From assembly GCA_027604665.1 (NCBI GenBank), contig JADGIZ010000582.1:1-11468 (forward strand): a DNA stretch of 11,468 nucleotides. Reading direction: 5' to 3'. A program made the translations under genes and the position numbers. Positions within the stretch are counted from its first letter, which is position 1; every line of letters starts with the position of its first letter. The notes beneath the pieces were generated by a model, which ran no database searches, was not told where the DNA came from, and was given only the letters and a program-made list of their open reading frames with translations. The DNA comes from Polyrhizophydium stewartii (Eukaryota; Chytridiomycota; Chytridiomycetes; Rhizophydiales). This document shows positions 1 to 8,149 of the stretch, one piece after another.

Positions 1-60
1 TGGCCGGGCACGCAGCCAGCCAGTCAAGATGCAGCCAGCCAGCACGCTGCTGCACGGCGG

Positions 61-66
61 TTTATT
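61..66 (-). terminator. Putative poly(A) signal AATAAA for the PPIH gene
   Basis: The minus strand reads AATAAA here, about 110 nt past the PPIH stop codon and in the right orientation. It is the only canonical hexamer I found downstream of any gene in the window. The role is inferred from motif and distance. The rest of 1-174 is PPIH 3' flank with a few CAGC-rich short repeats and no other recognised feature. Confidence 0.5.
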
Positions 67-174
67 GGGGGATCCATCGATCATCCCGACCCGGCGGCCA
101 AACTCGGGCCTCGCCCGCCGTGCATGGCTCGGTGCGAGGGAGGATCCCAGCCGATCTGCCACGACCAGGCCATC

Positions 175-1262
175 TCACAGCTGGCCGCACTCGGTGATGA
201 TGACGGGCAACTGCACCACGCGCCACCGTTAGCCAAATCCGCGTGGGTCCATCCGAACGAACCAGTGGCGCGGACCGTCTCACCCGAGGCCGGTTGTTGG
301 AGCCCGTCGGCACGTTTTCGATCTTGCGCAGCACCAGCAGCCCGTCAATCACTCGCCCAAACACAACGTGCTTGCCGTCCAGGAAGTCGCACTTTGCGCA
401 TGTGATGAAGAACTGACAGCCGTTGCTGTTTGGCCCGCTGTTGGCCATCGACAGCAGTCCCGCCGAGCTGTGCTTCAGCTGGAAGTTCTCGTCGGGAAAC
501 CGCTCGCCGTAGATGCTCGTCGCGCCGGTGCCGTCGCCCTGCGACGCGCAGATCAATCCAGCAACCCCATCTGTGAGTCAGATGGCGTCGCATCCAGGCG
601 GTTGTGCGACAAACCAGGCTGGCGGTGGAAGCACGCTGGCTCAACAGGCACGCGCGCACCTTGAGGAAGTCGCCGCCCTGGACCATGAAGTCTGGCCGCA
701 ATATTGTTAATCGAAATGCCCCATCGGACGCCCGTGTCGGCTGGCGCATCCATCTCACCTTTGATCACACGGTGGAAATGGCAGTTCTTGTATCCCTGCG
801 GCACGCCGCGGACCCTGCGTCCGCAATCAGCATCGCAGGGTCAGCCCACACCCACCACAAGCGTGCCAGATCAGACCGCTTTCGCACCGATACTCGCCCG
901 TGCACAGTTGCCGAAAGTTCTCGGCCGTCTTGGGCACAATGTCCTTGAACAGCTCCATCTTGATGCGGCCAGCTGCACGGTCTGCGTCAGCGGCAGTGCG
1001 GCAACGTGGCGGCGGACTGCCGTCTCGATGCTCACCCGGCTGGCCGCCTGCGACAGCCGACATGCAAGGCGGTGGTCGTCAGCCTCGTACACACTCAAGA
1101 GCGTCTGAAAGCCTGTAAGAGGGCGGCGCCACACCGATGGATACATCAAAGAACACCTGTGACGCATGCCAACGGGGATTCGAGTCGTCAGAGCGCTCTG
1201 ATATCGCTGCTAGCGTCGAGCACCGCTGCACTCACAACCGGGTTCTCGTCCTCCAGGCCCAT
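175..1262 (-). CDS. PPIH: Cyclophilin-type peptidyl-prolyl isomerase, PPIH (snRNP-associated) class; 7 exons, 173 aa
   Basis: Exons on the minus strand: 1262-1236, 1156-1135, 981-888, 814-759, 691-660, 538-284, 210-175. Together they give 522 nt without a break in frame. The product is a single cyclophilin domain that isomerises Xaa-Pro bonds. In animals PPIH rides on the U4/U6.U5 tri-snRNP, so a nuclear splicing role is inferred. Visible blocks are [13 protein letters not shown] (35-47), FHRVI (catalytic R63), FMVQGGDF (F68, Q71), CQFFIT (Q119, F121) and LDGKH (H134). The C-terminus [11 protein letters not shown] closely matches the human PPIH ending. Length is close to the human protein (177 aa). 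Residue 129 is Phe where human PPIH and CypA have Trp. The ATG sits in a good context (GCCATGG), and the first exon codes only nine residues before NPV joins VFFDVSI. The exon 2/3 junction (SIDRAAG) is one residue shorter than in many homologues, so that splice is slightly less certain. Confidence 0.93.
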
Positions 1263-1486
1263 GGCTGTGTCTGCCCCGTGGGTGCGCAGCGCAGAAGTGG
1301 TACAGCGTCGTGTGCGCAAGCCCGTGCGAGCGCCATGCGGCAGCGGGGTGTCAGCGGCCTGTGCCGTCGCTCGTCGAGCCCGCGCACCGGTGTCGCACGA
1401 TCTCGCTCGTTCTGGCGGCGCCGACGGCGGTCGTCACGCGCAGTGTCATTCGGCGCACATGGCATGGGACATGGCGTCTCCTTCAT
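1263..1486. other. Intergenic spacer between AVL9 3' end and PPIH 5' end
   Basis: These 224 nt separate the AVL9 stop from the PPIH ATG; both genes run on the minus strand. The spacer must hold the AVL9 3' end and the PPIH promoter. I see no TATA box, canonical AATAAA or conserved peptide on either strand. Confidence 0.5.
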
Positions 1487-4400
1487 TCACGGCCCAGCGG
1501 CGTGCTCGTCCCCTGCCGCCGACGGCACATCGGCATGTTGCTTGGGCTCGCCGGGCGCAGCTGTACGGCCCTCGTCGCCCGTGGGCGTCATCTTCTGGTC
1601 GCCTGGAGTGTCGACTAGATTGTATCCGTCGTCGGTCTCGGTCTCTTGCACAGGCACCGCGATCTCTGGTGCCTGCGTGGGAAGCTGTCGGAAGGTGGCC
1701 GTCAGTAAGAGGCATTCTCGTCAAAGCGCAGACCAGCATGCAACACACCCATTCCTTGCGCCGCTGGGTGTACCATGCGGACAGATTGCCGAAGATCTGA
1801 GTTGCTGCGGCTGAGTGAGTGTTCAAGGTCAGGTCATGTGTGTGAGCATCTCATCCAAGGGTGTCGTTGGAAGGAGGAACTGGGAGTATTTGGGACGGAC
1901 TTGTGTGCAGACATGCATGGGCCTCCCCGCCCCTCTGTTCTGCCGCATCCAGCAATCCAGCCATCCAGCAATCCAGCAATCCAGCCATCCAGTCATCCAG
2001 TCATCCAGTCATCCAGCAATCCAGTCATCCAGCAATCCAGCAATCCAGTCATCCAGAATTCCAGGTATCCGAGTCATGCGTGCTTGTGGGAGGCGGGGAG
2101 GGACCATCGCGGACGCGCTCACTTAGTTTGGCAGGCTCGGGCTGTCTACCTTGCAAGTTGGGCTGGATGGCAGGGTCAGACATGGTCGTGACCGCGTCAG
2201 ACACAGACGCCGCGACAGTCGTGGATGCAGTCGTAAATGCGCGCGACAGGTTGCTTTGGATCGGCGTCATGTTCTTGCCCAACTCTGTCAGCCGCGCCGT
2301 GAGCTGGGTCGACATCTCGCCGAGCGCCGAGTAGCCGTGATTCGGATGGCCTGGGCTGCACAGGCATCTTGCTTGTGAGCAACGTGCAATAGTCGCTGCG
2401 TGCAACGAGCGAGCGCCGGTCTACTCACTTGATCATCATCAGCGCATCGCGGTCCACGCTGGCGGACCAGATCTGGAAGCTAGGCGTCGTCTCCCACGCT
2501 CGGACAAACGGCGAGTGGTACTCGCTCAGATAGTCCGTCTTGCCTGCAACCGGGAGTGTGCGTCAGGATGTGCTCGAACATGCGTGCATCCAAGAGGCCA
2601 GATTGGAAAAAACGCACGTGCGCCAGTTTCCTGGTTGACGGCAGGCGTGTCTTGGTCGTACTTGACGGACGCAAACAGCTGCGTCAGGTACGACTCAAAG
2701 CGCGAGCGAATGTCCTCGTCGCTGCCCTCGTATTCAATCTGCTGGTTCATGGTCATGTCGTCTGCGCGCCGCGGGTCAGATCTGGCGCTGCATGTTCCAA
2801 GATTCGGCGTCATCAGCGCGCTCACACCTTCGGCCGTCCAAGTGGACGCGACCGGCTTGATGATTTCTGTGCCAATAGCAGATCGCGGGTCAATAAGGCA
2901 AGCGGACCAGAGTCGATGCGGCAGCGGCTCCGCACCATCGATGAACTTGCGGTCTGCGGCTGTCAGCGTCGCGAGCTGCGCAACCTGCGGGTTGATGAAC
3001 TCGAGATTCCCGTTGTCCGCCTAGAGCGTCGCATGATGTCAGCGCAAGAGACGCCAGAAGCCTCGCAAGCAGGACAAGGTGCGGGGCTTTGCGAAACCCA
3101 CATAAGCGACGGCGTCAATGTTGCAAGCCTTGTGATGTGTGAAGATGGCGTTGCTCGTGCCGACGAGGAACGACTTTGTCTCCGGCGACATGATGACGTC
3201 AATCTGCTGCAGCGGGATGTACGGCTGGAAGAATGCTCCCTGTTGCACACAGAAGAGGCCAAGTTTCAGCGTTTAGATGGTGCGCACAAGATGCATTTCC
3301 TCATTGCAGGAGTGACCTCGCCAAAGATCCGCAGAGGGTGTCCGAGCTTGTGCATCTTGGTCTTGTGCGACTCGGAGTTGTGCTGCCTGAGCAAGTCCAT
3401 GGAGCGCGCACTTGAGTTGAGCGACACTTTGCGAGACGCACGCCGCTTGAGCTCCAGGTTTGCCAGAGCGGGCGATCCGACGTCTTCAAGGTGCCTAAGC
3501 AGCTCTGACGGTGCGAAAACGGCCTCGACGTCAGCAAATCAGAATCCAGAGACTTTGTCGAGGCACTGCGCGACGCACCGGGGAAGAGCGAGATGAGGCC
3601 GTACTGGTATGCAGACAGGCGTTCCACTTTCTGGCCAAAGAACAGCACCTGCAGTGGCAAGTCAGGTGCCGAGATATGCGCGGCTGAGGAGGCACCATGA
3701 TGCAGCTCACCCGCTTGCCGAGCAGAAGCAGCTTCACGAGCTGCAGCGTCTTGTGGCGGAACTTGAAGATCAGCTCGCGCAGCGAGATGCCCGCATACAA
3801 GATCGTGTCCGTGTAAGGGCTGTAGACCGAGTTTTCCAGGTTTTCGTACAGCGTCTATTGGCACCGCGCATCAGCACGACGAGCGTTGGCGTGTGATTGA
3901 AAGCGCCTTCACAAGGACTCACGTCGAGGATCTCGACCTTGGTGAAGTCGCGCTGGGCAAAGAATGCCTGCGTCACGAGTCCAAGCTTGCTGCGGATCGA
4001 TCCCAGGATGGGCTGCGTGGCGAGAACAACGACTGCCTTTTGCACCTTGGTGCGCGTGACATCGGCCGTCTTGTTGAGGAGATCCTGCATACGGCAGGCG
4101 AAAGTGACGGCCGCAAGGTCAGCAAGGCCGGCTGCATGCCAATTTTGCGTTTCAACCAGTGCCATGCCTTGGCGTCGATCTGGCGGAAGCATGCAAGACC
4201 AAAGAACGTCGACTGCGGGTAGTCGATCCACGCGGGCACGGGAGGCAAGTGGAAGTCTGGGCGGATTCCCCTTATCAGCGCGGCTCAAGTCTGGCGCATC
4301 GACCAAGAGGTGCCTCACAAATAAACTCCTCGTCGGATGCTGAGTTGAGGCATCGGGCATTGGCTTCAGCATGTCGGCAGGCCATAAACGCGCAACGGTG

Positions 4401-5218
4401 CGGGCAACTGACCGTGCGCGCCGTCGGGAAGGCACATGAAGGGCTGCGTTCGCATGAGCACGACGGCGATCGAGGCATCGGCAGTGGGCGTATCCGGTGC
4501 TCACCATGAACGACCACTCGTCCGGCAGCTCGATGGCGATCTTTGTGTCCGTCGACTCGGTGGATCTCCGCGCATGGGCGACAGACGGCAGCGGCGGATG
4601 GGCGTACTCGACCATGGGGCCGTTTCTGCGGTGGGCAGGGCGGCCCGCGGGAGAGGGAGGTCAGCGGCGATCGCGGCGGATGAGAGGCCATGCTCGCAGG
4701 AGCAGCCTGAGGGCAAAGCGCGGCGTACAGCCTCAGCTCACCTATGGTGGAATGCCACGCAGAGCACTGGTTGGGTGCGGCGTGGGAGGATCGGGCGCAC
4801 GACGATGTGGATGCAGTCAGCGCGACCGCCTGGCGGACGGCCGAGATGGAGCGAGGCGCAGCTCGGCCCGAGTGCGTGCGGCCGCCGCGCAGGTGCCGGC
4901 ACAAGCGCGTGCATCCTCTGCAGCGGGTACTGCCGTGCGGCAGCGCGAGACATGCGCCGCATGCCCGCACGCCGTCGTGCCTGCCGACGCACCGTGCAGG
5001 ATGACCTTCTCCCTCGCCTGCTCCGAGGGGGTCGGCGACGGCGACCGCGACTGGCTGCGGGGGCCAGCCGAGCTCGCGACCGAGGCAGCATCAGCGCCCG
5101 CTGCGTCGGGCGGGTGGAGCAGCGAGTGCGTCGCGGGGCCGTCGTGCGCGTCGGCGGTGGCGGCGGCGGCCGGGGTGGTGGCGGCGGCGTCCTGACTGTG
5201 CGCGACGTCGCCCTCCAT
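1487..5218 (-). CDS. AVL9: AVL9-family DENN-like late secretory pathway protein; 18 exons, 696 aa
   Basis: Minus-strand exons: 5218-4993, 4766-4742, 4625-4505, 4443-4413, 4339-4319, 4256-4168, 4084-3923, 3854-3711, 3648-3579, 3504-3317, 3239-3102, 3020-2936, 2866-2828, 2761-2618, 2543-2429, 2355-2123, 1810-1749, 1684-1487 (2091 nt, frame kept). AVL9 acts in exit from the Golgi and polarised exocytosis and is built on a DENN-like fold. Diagnostic blocks, in order: VAFHHRNGPMVEYAHPPL (79-96), ELPDEWSFMPFMCLPDGAH, FFGLACFRQIDAK, DVTRTKVQKAVVVL, LRELIFKFRHKTLQLVKLLL, FQPYIPLQQ, LTAADRKFIDEI, YEGSDEDIRSRFESYL, SPFVRAWETTPSFQIW. Residues 1-65 are an Ala-rich then Ser/Pro-rich extension, and the last exon is acidic and low in complexity. 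Intron 6 appears to be GC-AG. The tail splicing (donor 2122; acceptor 1811, 1805 or 1797) is the weakest part. The human protein is 648 aa. The ATG is well placed (GACATGG) and divergent from DSK2. Confidence 0.9.
1811..2122 (-). other. AVL9 intron 16, longest intron in the window
   Basis: This 312-nt intron runs from donor GTGAGC (2122) to acceptor CTCAG (1811), with CTGAC about 20 nt before the acceptor. It contains the octamer array at 1946-2073. Two further AGs (1805, 1797) follow; 1805 also keeps the frame with the 2122 donor. A weaker donor, GTAGAC at about 2150, is also in phase. If the intron is retained, the frame continues for 24 codons to a TGA at 2051-2049. Confidence 0.65.
1946..2073. 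repeat. Octanucleotide minisatellite (C/A)ATCCAG(C/T), about 16 units
   Basis: Fourteen well-kept 8-bp units (1946-2057) are followed by two decayed ones. Variation is almost confined to the first base (C or A) and the last (C or T). The array lies inside AVL9 intron 16. Because 8 is not a multiple of 3, all three plus-strand frames stay open and spell the same SNPAIQQS-like peptide cycle, which explains the overlapping open frames there without coding. Confidence 0.95.
4085..4167 (-). other. AVL9 intron 6, apparent GC-AG intron
   Basis: The exon ends in codon AAG (QIDAK) followed by GCATGG, and the acceptor is TATGCAG before GAT (DLLNKTADVTR). Joined at phase 0, the spacing from CFRQIDAK to DVTR equals that in human AVL9. 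No GT donor near this point restores the frame. The donor matches the consensus poorly beyond AAG|GC, so transcript data should confirm it. Confidence 0.75.
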
Positions 5219-5648
5219 GTCGATTCACGAAAGGCGTGCAAAGTCTTCAAAGCAGGGGCCGGGCCGGGGCGGCCCAAGCGCGCGGCAAGCAACCAGCGCA
5301 GGCACCGCAGCCACGGCCGGCTCGTCCCGTGTGCGATGGCGCTGCATATCTTGCTCGTCCAGATCTCGGGTCCGTGCGCCTGCGGCTTGCGGAGTCGCAA
5401 TCCTGCGGGGAAATCGGGCCGGCCCGATTGGCGTGGCCGAGAGCCGGCCGTGGCCAGGCTGGCCTGGGCATTCATCACTCCGAGCGAGCGTCGCCGCCGG
5501 CCTCTGCCCGGCCGCGGATGCATGCCCGGCCCGGCCACGATGGTCGCCGCGCTCGGCGGGTGTTGCCAGGGCTCGATCCGGCCGCGCTCGGAAACTCGCG
5601 CAACAGCACATGGCTTGGCGCGAGGCCTTCGCGACAGACACACCCCCC
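5219..5648. promoter_or_regulatory. Divergent intergenic region between AVL9 and DSK2
   Basis: About 430 nt separate the two start codons (391 nt if the upstream in-frame DSK2 ATG at 5610 is used). The region is GC-rich, with a GC-box-like GGGGCGG at 5266-5272 and a perfect 18-bp palindrome at 5412-5429 overlapping an ATTGG/CCAAT element (5427-5431). No TATA box is evident. Open frames here lack recognisable protein blocks. Shared bidirectional promoter function is inferred from position. Confidence 0.6.
5412..5429. promoter_or_regulatory. Perfect 18-bp palindrome in the divergent promoter
   Basis: AATCGGGCC is followed immediately by its exact reverse complement GGCCCGATT. It lies almost at the midpoint between the AVL9 and DSK2 starts. 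Its right arm runs into ATTGG, a reversed CCAAT box. A dimeric transcription-factor site is a reasonable guess; nothing in the sequence identifies the factor. Confidence 0.5.
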
Positions 5649-7370
5649 ATGAGCGACACGGCCACACCCAGCGGCGGCAGCAGCGGCAGCGCGGGCTTCA
5701 CCGTGCAGGCCCGGCTTGCGTCGGGCGAGAAGGTGCCCGTGCAGGTCGCCGACCCCGAGAGCACGACCGTCGACGAGCTGCGCACGCTCGTGGCCGCGGC
5801 GCTGCCGACGCCCGCCGACCCGGCCACGCTGCGCCTGGTGCTGCGCGGCCGCATCCTCAAGGGCGACGAGGCCCTCATCAGCTCGTTCGGCGTCGCCAAC
5901 GGCGACATCATCCACGTCGCCCGCCCCGCGGGCGCCGCAACCGCCACAGGCGCCGCCGGGTCTGCGTCCGCCTCGTCGCCGGCCGCGGCCGGGGCGGGCT
6001 CGTCCGCCAACACGTCGCCGACGTCGGGCATCACGGGCGCGGCGCTGGCGGCCGGACTCGGCCCGCAGGCGGCCAACACAGGCCCCTTTGGCCCCGAGAT
6101 GTCCGCTATCCTGGACAACCCGTTTGTCCAGTCGTTGCTCGAGTCGCCCGAGCTCATGCAGGCCATGCTGCGGGCCGATCCCCGCCTTCGGGCCCTCGCA
6201 GAGGTGCGCTGCCTCTTCGGCCGGCCGCCATGCGGGAACGGCTGCCCCTTGCCCTGCTTTCCCAGGCGAGGCGACCCTGGCTGACGCTTCCCTGGCCCGC
6301 GTCGCGCCTCGGCGGCCTCGCTTCGGCCGGCTGCACCTCTCCGCGCGCACTGCGCCGCGGCCTGCCTTCAGGAGAACCCAGAGATCAACCGCATGCTCTC
6401 GGACCCGTCGACGCTGCGGGAGATGTCGAGGCTGATGCGCAACCCACGCTTGGTGAGCTGGCCCGGCTCGATGACGGCCGTAGCATGCCCTTCTTCTGCC
6501 CGTCTGAAGCTGACCGGCGAGTAACGGCCGTGACCCAGATGCAAGAGATGCTTCGCAACCAGGGTGCGTCAAGGCATTCGACCAGCGCGTGGCTGCGCCT
6601 GGCTCACCCAACGCCTCACGCCTTCCCCGGGACGCAGATCGTGCGCTGTCCAACATCGAGGCCATTCCGGGCGGGTTCAACCAGCTCAGCTCCATCTTTA
6701 GCCGCATGCAGGGCACGCTGTCGAGGACCGAAACTGCCGACCCGAGCACAGGCAAGTGCCCCTCTGCGACCTCAATCCCATCGGACGCCACGAGCTGGCG
6801 CTGACGCTGGGTATGATCGTGCGGTGGGGGCGGGGGATTCCCGATACAGAGGAAGCCAACCGAAGGATGGCCAGCCTGCTCGGCGCGACGCCCACATCGA
6901 CCACCGAAGGCCCCAACTCGCAGTCGCTCCCGAACCCGTGGAGCGCCCCCGCTGCGTCGCCTGCCGGCGCTTCACCTGCAGGTGCGTTGTCGCCGTTACC
7001 AGACTGCCATGTCACTGCGCTTGTCGGCCTGCCCCTCTCACACAATGATGCAGGTCTCGGTGCAGGACTCGGAAGAGGCCTGGATGCCAACCCGTTCGCC
7101 ATGTTCGGCATGCCTCCGATGCGGCCGCCTGCAGCCGCGGGGCAGGCTACTGCTGGATCGACAACCGCCGCCTCGACGCCCAGCACGGCGGCGCCGGGAG
7201 CCGGTCTGCCGCCGAGCCTCCTGTTTCCATTTGGCGGTCTGCCGATGCGGCCTGCTACGGCGGCTGGCAGCCAGCAGCAGCAGCCAACATGGACGCCTGA
7301 GCAGCAGCAGCAGCAGTTGGATATGATGATGGCGCAGATGCAGCTTGCGATGCAGATGTCGAGTCTCCGC

Positions 7371-7412
<42 letters not shown>

Positions 7413-7867
7413 GCGGCTGGATCGACCACACCCGGTGACGCTGCAGGTGCTGCCCGCACGCAAGCCACGCCGCCAGTCAATCCGTTTGCGTTTGGCTTGC
7501 CGCCGATGATGCCGTTTAGCATGCCCGCTGCACCTGCTGCTCCTTCGCAGCCGCAGGTGCCCGTCGAAGTGCGGTACAGGGAGCAGCTGGCCAGCCTGCG
7601 CGAGATGGGATTCACGGTGCGTCCATGTGGAGGGACTCGTGGTAAGAAGGGATCTGCTTTGCCGAGCGATGCTGATGCCGTGATCATCTCTGCCCCTCCA
7701 GGACGAAGAGAAGAATAAGCGCGCCATCTTGGCTGCGGTGCGTTGTTTGTTTGACCTGCTTCTGGCCCGCTGTGCCATCCTGCCTGGCGCACTGCGTGTT
7801 TTGGGCTGACTCGTTGCTCCAGGCCGGAAACACCGAGGCCGCCATCTCGTACCTGCTTGACATGTGA
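5649..7867 (+). CDS. DSK2: Ubiquilin/Dsk2 proteasome shuttle factor; 8 exons, 516 aa
   Basis: Exons: 5649-6203, 6372-6452, 6539-6563, 6638-6751, 6850-6981, 7054-7616, 7702-7737, 7823-7867 (1551 nt, in frame). Dsk2/ubiquilin proteins carry ubiquitinated clients to the proteasome: the UBL docks on the proteasome, the UBA binds ubiquitin and STI1 repeats bind chaperones or clients. Visible here are a UBL at about 17-92 (RLVLRGRILKGDEAL), an STI1 block at 154-258 (LDNPFVQSLL, NPEINRMLSDPS, EMLRNQDRALSNIEAIPGGF), a Met/Pro/Gln-rich linker with 14 Gln at 409-422, and a C-terminal UBA (LREMGFTDEEKNKRAILAA ending YLLDM). One STI1 cluster rather than two resembles yeast Dsk2. Intron 4 appears to be GC-AG. 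Two in-phase acceptors (7053, 7065) occur at intron 5. An in-frame ATG at 5610 would add 13 residues; neither ATG has a purine at -3. Confidence 0.93.
6752..6849 (+). other. DSK2 intron 4, GC-AG intron
   Basis: The donor is ACAG|GCAAGT, the usual strong donor form for U2-type GC-AG introns, and the acceptor is GATACAG. Splicing gives ADPST-EEANRRMASLLG, the expected run between the STI1 block and the linker. No GT donor nearby gives this join. Confidence 0.85.
7371..7412 (+). repeat. CAG tract coding 14 glutamines in DSK2
   Basis: One CAA, twelve CAG codons and one closing CAA lie in frame in exon 6. The surrounding linker is also rich in Gln and Met (QQQQPTW, EQQQQQLDMMMAQ). Pure CAG runs are prone to length change, so the glutamine number may vary between strains. 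Confidence 0.95.
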
Positions 7868-8149
7868 TAACGCCCTCTGCCCCCCCCCACTCCGTGTTGT
7901 GATGCTGCTCTGCCTGGCTGCCAGACCTCCGCCCCCCTGCGCCGCATTTCTGGTCCTCCACTCCATCATCCCACTCTCAGATGCCGCCAGCGCCTCTCGG
8001 CGCCGCAACCACTCCCCCCGATACAGCCGCCCCTTGATGTCTGGTTTGCCAACCGCAGGAGCAATAAGGACACTCTCCCCGCCAGTGCAGCTTGACTACG
8101 GCAGCCTTTTGTATTCACTGTGCGCGCATGTGGTGCACCTGGCGCCGCC
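7868..8149. other. Convergent 3' intergenic region between DSK2 and COPE
   Basis: These 282 nt lie between two stop codons facing each other. No canonical AATAAA is present for either gene. Weak variants are AATAAG on plus (8063-8068) and AATACA on minus (8115-8110). The DSK2-side flank is pyrimidine-rich. I see no coding block. Confidence 0.5.

Noticed and set aside
1946..2073. CRISPR-like array
   Set aside because: The units are 8 bp with no spacers; this is a simple minisatellite in a eukaryotic intron.
1775..2334. Three overlapping plus-strand frames with SNPAIQQS-like repeats
   Set aside because: The peptide repeat is an arithmetic result of an 8-bp tandem array without stops in any plus frame. 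The region is an AVL9 intron.
2556..3596. 346-codon plus-strand open frame
   Set aside because: It lies opposite at least six conserved AVL9 exons and shows no protein blocks of its own.
4742..4914. AVL9 first exon beginning at the in-frame ATG at 4914
   Set aside because: It gives an Arg/Pro/His-rich leader unlike the family. The alternative join 4993/4766 yields EKVILHVLCVAFHH, which matches the homologues.
5475..6791. 438-codon minus-strand open frame
   Set aside because: It is antisense to DSK2 exon 1-4 and reads through well-supported introns with low-complexity Arg/Gly/Ala. It has no recognisable domain.
4436..7048. 870-codon plus-strand open frame
   Set aside because: It crosses AVL9 antisense, the divergent promoter, and DSK2 exons and introns in the wrong frame. 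It is Arg/Ala/Gly-rich with no family match, as expected of GC-rich shadow frames.
6698..8008. 436-codon minus-strand open frame over DSK2
   Set aside because: It is antisense to DSK2. Its Cys and polar runs come from reading the CAG tract backwards, and a second antisense frame gives poly-Leu from the same tract.
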